Source: Toxonevra muliebris
Taxonomy: Eukaryota > Arthropoda > Insecta > Diptera > Pallopteridae
Length of the DNA: 64,000 nt
Assembly: GCA_963691655.1 (NCBI GenBank)
Contig: OY829328.1
Span: 71,304,400 to 71,368,399 of the forward strand
Direction: 5' to 3'
Made by a program: the position numbers and the translations under genes. The notes beneath the pieces were generated by a model. That model was not told the DNA's origin. It made no database searches and saw nothing but the letters and a program-made list of their open reading frames with translations. This document shows, piece by piece, positions 1-11,504 of this stretch (positions are counted from its first letter, which is position 1; every line of letters begins with the position of its first letter).

Positions 1-1268
1 TGGACCTACGAAAGGAGTTGATGCTTCTTTCTTTGCTAGTATATCCGCAGATTCATTCCCTTCAAACCCAATATGACCCGGAACCCAAAGAATCCAAACC
101 CGATTATATAACCCAAGCGTATTTAGTTTACCAAGGCACTCCATCGCTAGTTTTGAGGTTACCTGGTGAGGTTTAAGTGCATTGATAGTCGCTTGACTAC
201 CGGTTAGGATCGCAATATTTTGGTTCCTGTAGTTGTGCTTTAGATTAACGTATGCACCTCTAATAATTGTGTATATTTCCGCTTGAAAGATACTGGTGTA
301 TGTACCCATGGGCTCAGATTATTTTAACCTCGGCCCAGATACTCCTGCACCGGTTCCTTCCTCAGTAAGAGAACCGTATGTACACCATGTTATCATATGC
401 TGGTCTATCTTATATGTTTTAGATATACCTTCCCATTTCTTTTTATTACTAAGTTCTGTTTTGAATCGTTTTTCAAAACTAAACTTTGGCGGCATGTTGT
501 GCCCCGGTATAGCAATTTCAGGGTGCTGTCTCTTTAGAATATCAAACTTCTTTCGATTAAGCCATCCATTTGCTCCGATATCTTCACTAGACATCCTTAG
601 GATAGCCCTCTTCACCTGGGATTGAATGTGAATATGAAGAGGTGTATATTCTAATAGGACCTCCATGGATGCCGTCGGACAAGTTCGCATGGCGCCTGTT
701 ACGCACACACAAGCCAATCTCTGCAGCTTATTAAGCGCATCGATGACTGTCTGCTGCCTTGTTATTTCCCCCAAATTACAGATCCATAAGTAATCATAAG
801 GCATACTACCATTATATACATCCATCGCAGTATTTTAGGATTACAACCCAAACTTTTTCCTGTGATCGATCTACAGGTCATGAATGATCTAGTAGCTTTT
901 TTTGATATTTCACTAACATGTGTTTTCCAGAGCAGTTGTTGGTCTAGAGTTATCTCCAAAAATTTTGCTCCCCTCTGAAATCCTCTTTCTTTCCCATTTA
1001 GGCTAATGGTTTTGAGATTCTTAAGTTTATACTTCCTTGTAAATGGTACAATAGTGGTCTTCGCTGGATTAACATTCAGCCCCACTTTACCGTTATTTTT
1101 AAACCCATTAGCATAAGTCACATAAGGTATCCTCAAATTTCCCCTTACAGATTATTACTATGTCATCAGCGTAGCCCTGAATTGTTAATCCAGTTTTAGC
1201 TAATTCTTCAAGTAGTTCATCTACTACAATACTCCACATCAGCAGTGATAAAACACCGCCTTGTGGAA
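1..1268 (-). pseudogene. Non-LTR retrotransposon ORF2 remnant (RT palm to RNase H), 5'-truncated
   Basis: Read on the minus strand, this encodes the end of a reverse transcriptase followed by RNase H. The RT starts near a PQGGVLS motif (about 1,265), reaches the catalytic YADD box near 1,165, and continues through a thumb region with NPAKT and LNKLQRLACVCVTGAMRT. RNase H ends at the window edge with WVPGHIGFEGNESAD. It is broken by a frameshift between the 762-1,136 and 319-825 frames. The 5' part (endonuclease, RT fingers) is absent, as expected from incomplete target-primed reverse transcription. The 3' end lies outside the window. RNase H downstream of RT fits the I/LOA/R1 group; the exact clade is inferred. 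It is the same broad family as the copy at 35.6-37.1 kb. Confidence 0.88.
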
Positions 1269-1333
1269 AAATTTAGTATATCCACAACCATTTATGATAG
1301 ATAAATTATGTGTTGCATACTTTTGGGCTTGTC

Positions 1334-1628
1334 GTTCCTATTTTTAATATTAAAAATTCACCTTTCTCAAACTTATTATACTAGAGTCCTATTTTTAATA
1401 TTAAAAAGTTAACCTTAATCTGTTTATACTAATACTTAAGGAGTACAATCAACTACCCTTCCCCTGGCGGTAAGCAAGTTTAATATAACCACCATATACT
1501 TTCAGGGTCCTATATTTAATATTAAAAATTCATCTTTCTTAATCTGTTTGTACTAATAATAAGACAGCATACTTACGGTGTGCAATTCACTACCCTTCAC
1601 TTAGCGATTTAACATAACCACCACTACG
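1334..1628. repeat. 121-bp tandem repeat, two full units and one partial
   Basis: Units start with GTCCTATTTTTAATATTAAA at about 1,386 and 1,507, with a partial one at 1,334. Both full units continue through a CTGTTTRTACTAATA block and end in TAACCACCA-like sequence. The array abuts the left end of the transposon at 1,633. Function is unknown. Confidence 0.8.
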
Positions 1629-1632
1629 TTTA

Positions 1633-2339
1633 AAGGGGTTTCCAATAGGGACACATTAATTTCGTATCTTTATATGAACGCATCTTTAAACTTTTTTAAT
1701 GAGCTGTCAATGTCAAAAGGTTAGTTAAAGTCAACATTTTCATTATGGTTAAGTTCACGAACCAGCAACGTTTGGAAATTATTAAAAATTACTACCGAAA
1801 TTCTGAGTCGGTGGTCGCCACTTTAAGAGCGCTTATTCCAATTTTCGGTCGTAATACCATCATGTTACCGTCAATGAAGAGCGCTATCGTGTTATGTTGG
1901 AAGATTATTTATGGCCAGAAACGATATGTGGTTTCAACAAGACGCTGCCACTAGCCACACAGCACGCGTCACAATCGATTTATTGAAAGGCAAATTCCGT
2001 GAACATGTTATCTCGAGAAACGCTCCGGTGGAATGGCCGCCTCGTTCATGCGATCTAACGCCATTGGATTACTTTTTATGGGGCTAAATCAAGTCACTGG
2101 TCTATGCCGACAAGCCAGCAACTTTAGACGAGCTCAATGACAATATCAAACACGAAATTGCCAACGTTCCGGTCGAAATGTGTGTGAGAGTGGTGGAAAA
2201 TTGAGTCCAAAGAATCGATCGCTGTAAACGGGCTCGTGGTGGTCATATAACCGAAATCGAATTTTATTCATAAAATATCTCAAAAAATTCTGTGTTTTAT
2301 TAATAGATAAAATTGTTATGTCCTTAATGGAAAACCCTT
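1633..2339 (+). mobile_element. Tc1/mariner-superfamily element, internally deleted, with TIRs and TA duplication
   Basis: The left end reads AAGGGGTTTCCAATAGGGAC and the right end reads, as reverse complement, AAGGGTTTTCCATTAAGGAC, so the terminal inverted repeats match at all but a few of about 21 positions. TA dinucleotides flank both ends (1,631-1,632 and 2,340-2,341), as expected for Tc1/mariner insertion. At 707 bp the element is about half the length of an autonomous member, so it is a deletion derivative. Confidence 0.85.
1745..2273 (+). pseudogene. Transposase remnant (DUF4817-type N-terminus plus DDE C-terminus)
   Basis: The first codons give MVKFTNQQRLEIIKNYYRNS, the helix-turn-helix start typical of an arthropod Tc1/mariner-like family (DUF4817 type, recognised from memory of the family). 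After a deletion near 1,870, another frame gives WFQQDAATSHTA, then PPRSCDLTPLDYFLWG, which is the DDE/D C-terminal core, and ends HITEIEFYS before a TAA at 2,271. The central part containing the first catalytic Asp is missing. A TAA follows the FLWG motif and another TGA lies near 2,203. It cannot make an active transposase. It sits squarely between the TIRs of the enclosing element. Confidence 0.82.
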
Positions 2340-2341
2340 TA

Positions 2342-2746
2342 TTTATTTATTAGTACACACACACTTATAAACTCATACTTACTATGACACCTCACATGAC
2401 ACCGACGTGACATTTGATTTTAATTTCTATCAACAGCTTTTGGCTTATAAATCGCCCACTATTGGTCAGAGAGTCTTACTGTCTTCAATAAAGCTGTACC
2501 TAAGTATTCACCGGATGTTGTGATGGTGGAAATTTTCGGCTGGTCCAAAAATATTTTCAAAAATTGTGAAAACACTGCACAATATGAAAAAATGGAAACA
2601 AAAAGACACAGAAGATTTAGATCAATAATGATTTCGAAGACAGTTACCAAAAAAATCGCATATCCTGTGTCTTCACAATTGTCTGTTGGACTGTTGGGTA
2701 CAATTGTCTTCAACAAATGCCACTTTGATGAAGACAGTTATATCAT
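2342..2746. other. No gene seen
   Basis: Mostly unique-looking AT-rich DNA with a CA-rich patch near 2,355. Short ORFs on both strands overlap each other and resemble nothing recognised. A TGGTC...AGAGTCTTA string near 2,463 is loosely matched in inverted orientation near 3,430-3,455, on the far side of the MITE at 2,747. Confidence 0.5.
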
Positions 2747-3422
2747 GTTCCTATTAAGCCGAAATTGCGTGTTTTCTGCAAATAGTTTCGAACGAAACTG
2801 CAATCGTTCACATTGTGAAGCTGGTTTCGATTATGGTTTCGTTTGACAGTTCATTGTTTATTTCTTGTTGTAAAATGCCGCCGGCTAATATTTTTGCTAA
2901 TATTGAATAAATTTGAATACGAAAAGAATCAAAATGATAAACAAAATATTTAGCAACAAAATAAAAGTGTATAGGAGAAAGCACCAATTCTTTTGTATTT
3001 TGTTTCACTTCAACCACAGTCACTATGCAGCTCCTCCTTCATTTTTTCATACGTATGACCGTTTTTTCCCCCCTAAGCAGCTCCTCCACCTTTTCTGGCC
3101 ATACTTGGGCTATGAGCTCCTCTTTCAGTGCACTACAAAAATTACTTTTTTTATATTTTCGTTTTTCCATATTAATCAAGTTGTAAGCAAAGCAAAACAT
3201 AAATGTCAGAATAAAGCACATTCATTTTAATATTCATTTCAGTGAACACATTCAGGGTTGTATTAGATTTTTGCGTGGTTTCGACTGCAGTTTCGTTGAA
3301 ACCACCTCATTTCCCTGGTTTCGTTTGACATACTTTTATATGACGAAATTGAGCATTTCAGCGCAGTTTCAGCCGAAACCACGGAAATGGTCGAAAACAC
3401 GCAATTTCGGATCAGTGGGAAC
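2747..3422. mobile_element. MITE of 676 bp, GTTCC...GGAAC ends
   Basis: The left end (GTTCCTATTAAGCCGAAATT) and the reverse complement of the right end (GTTCCCACTGATCCGAAATT) are imperfect inverted repeats. The match extends inward through GCGTGTTTTC and a run of TTTCG and GAAAC motifs. AT lies outside both ends, either as a 2-bp duplication or as part of the repeat. No transposase is encoded. A left-hand partial copy lies at 19,105-19,414. The superfamily cannot be assigned from the sequence alone. Confidence 0.75.
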
Positions 3423-4699
3423 ATAGTATAAGACTCTTTGATGGACCAGTCATAAGCCTAAGAGTTATACAATAATTTTTTCTAAAATCTAGTGAGCTAC
3501 AGAAATTTTATAAGTCAAAAAACTCGCGACCGTAGCAAATGTAGAAAAAGCCGCGTATATGGTTTTGCTCAGCAATCGTAGTACTATCACCCTCATATCG
3601 CAGTATAGTTGAATTAAATGTGTTGCACTGTGTATTATGTAAATAGCGACATAATTTTATTTTTCCTTTTTAATTATAAATATTATTAAGCTCTTGTCAT
3701 AAATGAACTTATTGTACTGTAAACACATCATGCCTGTATTAATATTATAATTATGATAGGCCTACTGTGCATTACATTATGCTATTTTGAGTTTACTAGG
3801 ACTAAATAAATTCTGTATAAAAATAGATAGGTAGAGTAAACTAAAATAGAATCAACTCAATGTAAAAATAATTACTTTCAAGAGTATGAGTAGCTGAGTT
3901 TTTTTTTTTTTTTGGTTTGTTTACTTGCCTTTTTTCAAAATGCGTGCCATGCACGAGATTAAAAATTGTTTGTTTTTATTTTGTAGTTGTTGTCATTGTT
4001 GCTGTATTGCCAACATCAACTACCCAATAAGAAATTTCGATATCCTGCAAACTGTGACACAATTTTGGCATGGAAGTGGTTGGCAATAATCGAATACCGA
4101 TACCATAACAGTGCCAAACTGGCTTAGGTGTAAAACTACAACCAGCAACCAAACATATACTCATGTTGGATCAATACCAGCACGGAACTTTTAAACAACC
4201 CCTGGTTACCGATATCTGTGCAGAATAATTTCCTTAATATTAAGCCTGCTGTGACTGAGGTCATTAGATCTAGAATACATGTATTTCTGTCTTATATTTT
4301 TCGATTAAATCGTTTACTGAGCCTAAGATTAATTGATGCTGGAAGATAAAATATAAAGTCTGTGACGTGCCTTTACATACTTGCGAATCATCGTTTCAAT
4401 TGCATAATAATTAGGCACCTGCCAGAGAACTAACAATGTTACAATAGAGATCAAAAGTACATAGGGTAAGTAAGTCTTGTCAACAGGTATTTTTATCCTT
4501 CTTGTTGAGGTTTATGTAATTTTAGAGTCAATTTATAGATGTTCTACTTTTGAAGAATTTAATAATGGTTTTTGGTCTGGGGCCGAGTCGTCTGATTCGT
4601 AAACGTAGTACTCATCACGAAATTTATACAAAATTACATGCAAAATACTCGCTTTTACTTGTACGTTTACGAACCAAACGATTCCAATCCTGGTTTCAA
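3423..4699. other. No gene seen
   Basis: AT-rich DNA with a T homopolymer near 3,898-3,914. The ORFs here are short, lack recognisable domains and have the composition of noncoding DNA. I see no element ends. Confidence 0.5.
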
Positions 4700-6270
4700 A
4701 CTTATTATACATTAGATTTGATTTTTTATCTAAATTTCGATCAGATTTTTGGTTTGTTTTGAATTATATTCTGCTTTTTTTCCAGTTTCTAGCCTGATTA
4801 CACAGACCAGCAAAATTTCAGGTTTTGTCAGTTACAGAATATAGTCCAAAGTTCAGACCAATAATTGGGTTAGATACAGACAGGGACGTACAACCATAGA
4901 AATTGGTGGTTACTTTATGTTAAATGGCCATAATATTATAGCAACGACCAAATTCAAGGATTTATTGTGAAGAAACGGATCTTAGTTGTTTTTGTTTTTG
5001 AAACTAGTATAGTACGTTTACCTACAATTAATTCATAAACTTGGCCAGAATGGCCAATTTTGATCATATATCCTAAATTTGATGTGCTAGACAATTTCTG
5101 ATGCCGAATTGGTTTACAACGTCCCAAATAATATGAAAGATTCATTTCCATAACTAACCTTCGCAGGATTATGATCTGAATCTATTATTAGTCTAAATTT
5201 TGGTTTAGTTTTTGGGCTTAGTTGCGGTGTGTGTTTTCGAGCTACTTTCTGGTCTAAACTTTTAAATGTTTTTGTTCTTGTCATCCTTATTTAACCTATT
5301 TACTTATTTATCCCAAAGTTACTCCAAAACCTGACGTGCTAGACAATTTTCAGGGCGAATTGTTTTTTAAGGTCCCAAAAATCTGTAAAAATTCACTTCC
5401 TGTCATTTCTGTAACTGACTCTTGCAGGATTGTGTTATTGATCTGAAATTGGTCTAATCTTTTAACTTGGTATTGGTCTGAATATTCATCTGATTTTCGA
5501 TCTGATTTCTGGTCTGATTTTGTATCTGCTTTTAGAATGAGTTTTGATCTATTTTTGGTTTAATTTTTGATCTGAATTTTTATTTGAATTTTGGTCTGAG
5601 TTTCTTTCTACTTTTGATCTGAGATTTGGTCTGATTTTTAATTCGAATTTAGGGTTTAATTTTTGGTCATTCATACCAGATTTTTCTTCCGGTTTTTAAT
5701 TTTGAATTTTAAGCTAAATTTTGTTCTAAATCGTGGCCTGAAGTTTGGTCTATTTCTCGTTTAAATTCTAGTCTGATTTTTGGTATGCGCTTTGGGTTAA
5801 TTTCTGATCCGAATTTTACTTTGAATATAGAACTAAATTTTGGTCTGAAATTTGATTTGAATTTTTGGTCTGAGTTGCGTTCTACTTTTGATCTGAGACT
5901 TGGTCTGATTTTTAGTTCGAATTTAGGGTTTAATTTTTGGTCATTCAGACCTGATTTTTCTTCCGTACTTTGAATTTTGAATTTTTTTGAATTTTAGGCT
6001 AAATTTTGTTCTGAATCGTGGTCTTGAGTTTGGTCTATTTCTCATTTGAATTCTAGTCTGATTTTTGGTATGCGCTTTGGGTTAATTTCTGATCCGAATT
6101 TTACTTTGAATATAGGACTAAATTTTGTTCTAACTTTTTCTTCAATTTTTGGTCAGAATTTGGATTTGATTGTTATTTGCCTATTTTTTATCCTTGGGTT
6201 TTTGGTCTGCGATTTGATCTGATTTTTATCCGATTTCCGGTCTTGTCTCCAGTATAGTTTAGTCTGATAT
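4700..6270. repeat. Degenerate TTTGGTCTGAAT minisatellite array
   Basis: The plus strand repeats variants of TTTTGGTCTGAAT or TTTTGATCTGAATT every 11-20 bases for about 1.5 kb, densest from 5,440. It encodes only artefactual ORFs. The same motif fills parts of 22,990-23,683, 52,190-52,375 and, in reverse orientation, the hAT-like element at 61,181-62,241. This tract is therefore probably derived from that element family, although I see no CAGTG terminus on either side here. Confidence 0.85.
5560..6140. repeat. Tandem duplication of about 275-285 bp within the array
   Basis: The block beginning TTGGTCTGAG at 5,591 recurs at 5,865. Unusual landmarks such as TATGCGCTTTGGGTTAATTT and TTTAGGGTTTAATTTTTGG appear once in each copy. 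The offset grows from 274 to about 285 bases because of a small insertion near 5,980. This is a recent segmental tandem duplication of an older degenerate array. Confidence 0.85.
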
Positions 6271-8289
6271 TAGTTAATACTCACATAGTACCGGCTACTA
6301 CAGATCGAAAATGGTGGAAAACATATTCAAGATCCACCATAAAAGAAAATTGACCAAATGGGTTGGGGTGAGATTTTCTTTGTGTTGTCAACAGTCGGGT
6401 GATAAAATACAATCCAAGACCAACATTAAGTCTATCATTATCATTTTATTGATTGGGTAACTAAATTTTTGAATGAAAATTTATTAAAATATAAAGAAAA
6501 GTTGTACTAAAAAGTATTTATACATAGTACCACATATTTTATACCTATCATATACATACATATATGTATTTTTATTTAAGCTCTGCATTTATCCTATCCT
6601 TCCCTAAATTCAAATGAATAATTGTCATAACCACACCTAAGTTTTAAATAAATAAGTATAAACAAAATCAATTTCAAATAAAGTTTTGGGCTTAAGATTC
6701 TTTAAATTTTGTCGCATGTTAACAGTTTTAGGTTTGCAAAGTCAACAACATAAGTATCTGCATATATGTACAAACCGAGATTTGAGATTACCCCAAACCA
6801 CACAAATTCACACTTACTCTCCTACACTTTTGTACCTACATATGAACCTCCCAGAATTTGTCATTGTTTGCTTATAAATATGCATGAGAATATAAAATAT
6901 TCAGCCTTCAGTTGATTAAATCACAATCAATTATAATCATTTTCCTATGACAATTTCTAATAATTCTCATATCGTTTAGTTGTTTACTGTCTGTACCATG
7001 TAGTTACAAGTGCTTTGTAGTTATGTTTAGTATACGACGAAGGTCTATTAACTTTGATTTATTCAATGTATGCATGCAGTTCAAAGAACTATTAATAAAA
7101 AAAAGCTACAAGCTAAAAAAAGGACACTTTACAAAATAAAAAAAAGTGCATTTTAACACTTTATAAATTATGCAATATTTTACCATGTAGAAAACCTCCT
7201 CTCATCCCTACTACTACAAGTCCTTTGAGGTTGTTTTGAGTAGATTTTTCAACTATGTATGCACTATGTATGTATGCAGTTACATGGCAGTTACTATTAT
7301 ATTTTTGTTTGTTTTACAGCACCAGGGTCACGTTCATGTTCAATGTCGTTTCGTATTTATGTACACGTGATTCGAATTGGTGGTGGTAGCAAGATATTTG
7401 CGTGTGTCGTTTCTGGTATATGGAATAATTACGTTTTCTGTTTGAAATGCATAGTTAAATGTATGAACGAACGAACATTTCAATGACAGAATATTGACTA
7501 AGAAGTGGAGATTTGCAGGGTTCTGAAAAAGTAAGAACTAACCAAAATTTATATTTTTAAACTATTATTGTTTAAAAATATTTCACACAAAATTGCCATT
7601 TCCAACCAAACGATTTACAGTTCATAGTTTTCGTTTTTGGGGGGCTTATCATTGGCCAAGGATTACCAAAAATTTTTGGATTATATTTTCCTAGCGTCTG
7701 GTCATAGTAAATGAACATTTCTGAGGAAACTTTTTGGGTGAATATCTTAATTGAGGTTCCCCACCGAAGTTTTACTTGATTAATATCAAAGTATTAAAGG
7801 GACCATTCAAAAGCATTAATTTCAATGTCTTGAAGCCCGGTTTTTACATTTTTGCATTATGTTTTTTATCATTATCATGAATAATATGTCGTTTTAGTTC
7901 TATTTGACACCAGTTTAGTCATAACATAATAATAGTTCATAAGGGTCATTCTCTCTTTGAGTAATTTTTCGTGACTCTCGTATATTTGAAAAATTTGAAA
8001 GTTTGTTCCAAAGAATAAAATAAATTTTTCAAAAATCCTGTATACATAAGACTTCGAAAAGTTGTTTCTTGAAAATTCTAAATTTGTTTGTTTTTTGTGC
8101 AAAAACTTTCAGTGTTACCCTTGTATATAATGACTATGGAGTTTTTCATAACGATACGGATATTTCAATTATAGTTTGACACACTGTCAAAATTAAATTA
8201 GTTGGAGCTAAAGTGACCAGACGTCCGGGTTTGAGTTACTTGCTTTGTATTGAAAATTGTCCCGAAAACTATCATGGGTTCAGTAGTAT
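6271..8289. other. No gene seen
   Basis: AT-rich DNA with scattered TATG and ATAC microsatellite-like stretches (for example near 6,540-6,570 and 7,255-7,275). Small ORFs occur on both strands without a recognisable domain, start context or codon bias. Nothing here supports a gene. Confidence 0.5.
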
Positions 8290-8590
8290 GTAGTAATAGG
8301 AATTTTATTATTTCAAAAAAGTACAAACAATTCTGTGATCACAAGGCATAACAGCATAAGTCATTTTTTCGAATTTTACAGGAGACCACTTTAAAGATTC
8401 AAATGCTAATAGAAATCAATTTGAGTTGTGCTATTTTTTCTTTAATATCTCGCAAATCACTGAACCGATATTCACACAATATAAAATCGGATATGAAGAT
8501 TTCAGTTATAACAATAACTCGAGTTGTGTTGTTCTGCCTTGTGACCACAGAATTCTAGTTACAATATTAATATTATTAATAACTTTGGAC
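8290..8590. repeat. Imperfect inverted repeat (foldback)
   Basis: ATTCTGTGATCACAAGGC at about 8,331 is mirrored, as reverse complement, by GCCTTGTGACCACAGAAT near 8,536. The arms span about 30 bases with a spacer of roughly 170. No coding capacity or target duplication was identified. It may be a small foldback transposon. Confidence 0.5.
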
Positions 8591-8920
8591 GGCATAATGC
8601 CGTCAGGTCACGGGTTCAGCATATTATTAAAATTAACATTAAAGAAAAGATTTTAAATACTTTTTTTTTTAATACTTAAGAGGTTATATATGTTACACTT
8701 GTGTTGGCTGAAAAAATCGAAAATTTGTTTAAGAAAATATTTCATAGAGATCTGAGCACTAGAGCCAAAGTTACAGCTGTGAACAGCGCGCTACCTCCGA
8801 CTACCTGTACATGGTGCCAAAAGTTTAAACGCGATTATCTCGAAATGTTGTTTTTCAAAAAGTTCCAAGATTTTTCAAGAATCATTTCACCAATAGATCT
8901 GAATTTTTACTGGCTTATAA

Positions 8921-10756
8921 TTTTTTTTTTTTTTTTTTTTTTTTTTTGGAACAGACAAAAGAAGTATTCAAGAATACAGCACTCAGACAAGTTTTACGTC
9001 CATTGTACTATATCCTGTGTTCCCTTTTGCTATTCTTTAAATCTACCAGATTTATTAATAAATCTTAGTAGATCCTGCGGTGTTAGAGAGCTCAGGTGTT
9101 CGTCTCCCAACACTCCAGTACCAAATATGCTTACTTTGATCCGGCAGAAAGCGGGGCAGACACCAAGAAAGTGATCCGCCGTCTCTTCATATTCTTCCTC
9201 TAAACCACAGGAAGCACAGAAGGCACTAGCTCCCAGGCCAATCATATGCATATGTTTGGCTCAAGAGAAATGACCTGTATATAATTCCACCAGCTGCCTA
9301 CAGCTCTTTCTGTTAAGTGATAACAGAAAGTCCGTATGACGCTTCGAGATAACAGGTAACATGGTCTTTGTCTGTCTAAAGCCCCTCAGGTCCTCCCATT
9401 TACGATTGTGGGTCAAGTCAACCCACTCATTAATGGTGGTCTTGATGGCTGTAGACGACAAAGAGAGTACGGGTTCTGGGCCCAGAAAACCAGTTTCCGA
9501 ACCTTTTCTGGCCAGAAGGTCAGCAGTTTCATTTCCTGAAATTCCTGAGTGTTCAGAAACCCATATCAACAGCAGACTATTGTGCTTTCCAACACAATCA
9601 AGCCTGGATTTACAATGCATAACCAGTTTAGACGTGGTTAGAGGATTAAGCAAGGATTTAAGTGCAGCCTGACTGTCACTAAATACGCAGATACTCCTTT
9701 CTCTCCAACCATTATCAATAACATGGTCCATTGCCTTGATGATTGCAAAAATTTCCGCTTGAAAAACAGAAGCATACAACCCAAGGGAGAAGTGCAGTTG
9801 CACTCCATCATTTTCAATGAAGACTCCAGAACCCGAACCGAATTCTGTTCTGGAGCCATCAGTGAAAATACGCTTACAATCAACTCCCGGCCCAGGTCCC
9901 GGCATAAACCAAGTTTGGGCCTCTGGAATTTGTATTGTATAGCGCTGTTTTAAAACTGGAATTGTTGGCATTGTATCGGATGGCATTGATAGAACTGTTA
10001 GGTCCATATCAGTACCTTCAACTATGTCACCAATATCCCAGCAAGTGTCATACCAATAATCATTGCGTTTAAGCCTACAGATGTCTTTGACAGCCTCTCC
10101 TTTAGCAAAAATATCAAGTGGTGGTAAGTTGAGCAATGCATCCAAGGATGGGCCAAGTGTTGTAGGAAAAGCTCCCGTACAGCAAATGGCCACAGTCCTT
10201 TGAAGTCTGGCAAGAGCTTTCCTAACGCTGTCAACATTAAATCTGCTCCATCAGACTATGGATGCATAGGTGATGATGGGTCGAATCATAGCCTTATAAA
10301 GCCATAACACTTTATAAGGTGATAAGCCCCATGTTTTGCCAAAAATAGCCTTGCATTGGCAAAAAGCTGCCAATGCCTTGGATACCTTTAGCTCAACATG
10401 AGAACGCTAAAGAAGTTTGGTATCAAGAATGACTCCTAGATATTTCACTTTTTGGGATAGCTGAATAGTGATTCCCCGAGTACTGGTAAAACGAGACCAT
10501 CAATTTTCCTTCTCCTGGTGAAAAGAATAACACCAGTTTTAAGAGGGTTAACCGATAGCCCGTTTGAGCAGCACCAAGAGTCAATCATATTCAGAGCAGT
10601 TTGGGCCTTCCTACAAACATACCCGACCGATTGGCCCGTGATTAAGCAGGCAACGTCATCGGCATAGGCCTGTATGTAGATACCCGACTCATTTGGGGAA
10701 ACAAGCAGAGAGTCAACCAGCAGACACCACAGCATTGGAGAGAGTATATATAGAGA
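8921..10756 (-). mobile_element. 5'-truncated non-LTR retrotransposon with poly(A) tail and 8-bp target duplication
   Basis: On the minus strand the element ends in a poly(A) tail, seen as the T run at 8,921-8,947. The octamer GCTTATAA occurs just outside both ends, at 8,913-8,920 and 10,757-10,764, which defines a target-site duplication and exact boundaries. The 5' end is truncated just upstream of the LSPMLW segment of the RT, so the insertion was dead on arrival. Confidence 0.92.
9030..10745 (-). pseudogene. RT palm/thumb, RNase H and C-terminal zinc-finger remnant
   Basis: The minus-strand product runs from an RT segment with the YADD box (AYADDVACLITG, about 10,650) through a thumb (AICCTGAFPTTLGPSLDALL). 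RNase H follows, with FTDGS, QAEIFAIIKAMD and FSDSQAALKSL, so the acidic residues D, E and D are in place, and ends with GNETADLLARKG. The usual WVPGH is changed to WVSEH. The C-terminus has CASCGLEEE...HFLGVC, a CCHC-type finger. A frameshift separates the RT and RNase H frames (10,194-10,445), and one in-frame stop lies at 9,261-9,263. RNase H fits I/LOA-group elements. It differs clearly from the copies at 1 and 36 kb. Confidence 0.9.
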
Positions 10757-10764
10757 GCTTATAA

Positions 10765-11500
10765 CTTAGTAGCCTCTTAGTGAATGAAGGAATTTTTCTT
10801 TGGAATAAAACTTTTTTTTTCTGGCTACACAAACCAAATTTCCAGACCCTCGAAAATCTTGAAGTTTAAAAAAATTCTCACAAATTTTGTAAAAATGCAA
10901 ATTTCACAAAACTCTTGGTTCATTAAGAGCGTGACAAAGAAAACTAAAACATTTTTTTTTTCAGATAAACCGCAAGGGGTTCTGAAAAAAATGTGTTTTG
11001 GTACAACGGCCGTATAGTCCCCAGTTGTCAACATTTTTTTGTTGAAAAAATTCATGAAATATTTTGAAACATCAACAAATAAATATACGATGACTAATTC
11101 TGAAAAAATTTTACCAACTTTGCGAAAAAAATTAATAAAAATAACCTTTTTTCCGACAACAAGTGTATATAACCCCTTAAATATAATTTCGCACGGTGCG
11201 TTTAAACTGGATTTAATTCAAAAGTTCTTGCACTTGAAATTTCCTTCCAGATTTTGAATCAGTAGTATTCCCTGATGATAAAAATCTAAAAACTAAAAAA
11301 ATCCGCGGAGGACTTTGAATATTTCTGTTGAAATGTATAGAGATTCTCTAGAAGACGATATTGATATGTCAAAATTCCTATCAATTAACTAGTTGAAAGA
11401 GAAATAGTGCCAAAAAATTTGCCAAAATTCCTTCCTATGGAAATTACTCCATTGATTCACTCTAAAACGCTACCAACTAACAGAAGAAATCAAAAATTTT
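10765..11500. other. No gene seen
   Basis: A- and T-rich sequence. Two overlapping ORFs on opposite strands (about 10,784-11,055) are composition artefacts rich in Lys and Phe. No repeats with clear ends are visible. Confidence 0.5.
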
Positions 11501-11504
11501 AGTT

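Noticed and set aside
296..825. Plus-strand ORF of 109 codons at 296-625
   Set aside because: It is the antisense shadow of the minus-strand retrotransposon frame at 319-825.
2459..3230. Several overlapping ORFs of 60-108 codons on both strands
   Set aside because: They lie in or beside a MITE, overlap each other, and show Phe/Lys-rich composition without domains.
5785..5973. ORF with a repeating FGLxFDLNF pattern
   Set aside because: The periodic peptide simply translates the GGTCTGAAT minisatellite.
8701..9174. 157-codon plus-strand ORF
   Set aside because: It spans the poly(T) tail junction of the minus-strand retrotransposon and encodes a Phe run. It is not a gene.
9361..9953. Plus-strand ORFs within 9.3-10 kb
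   Set aside because: Antisense shadows of RNase H.
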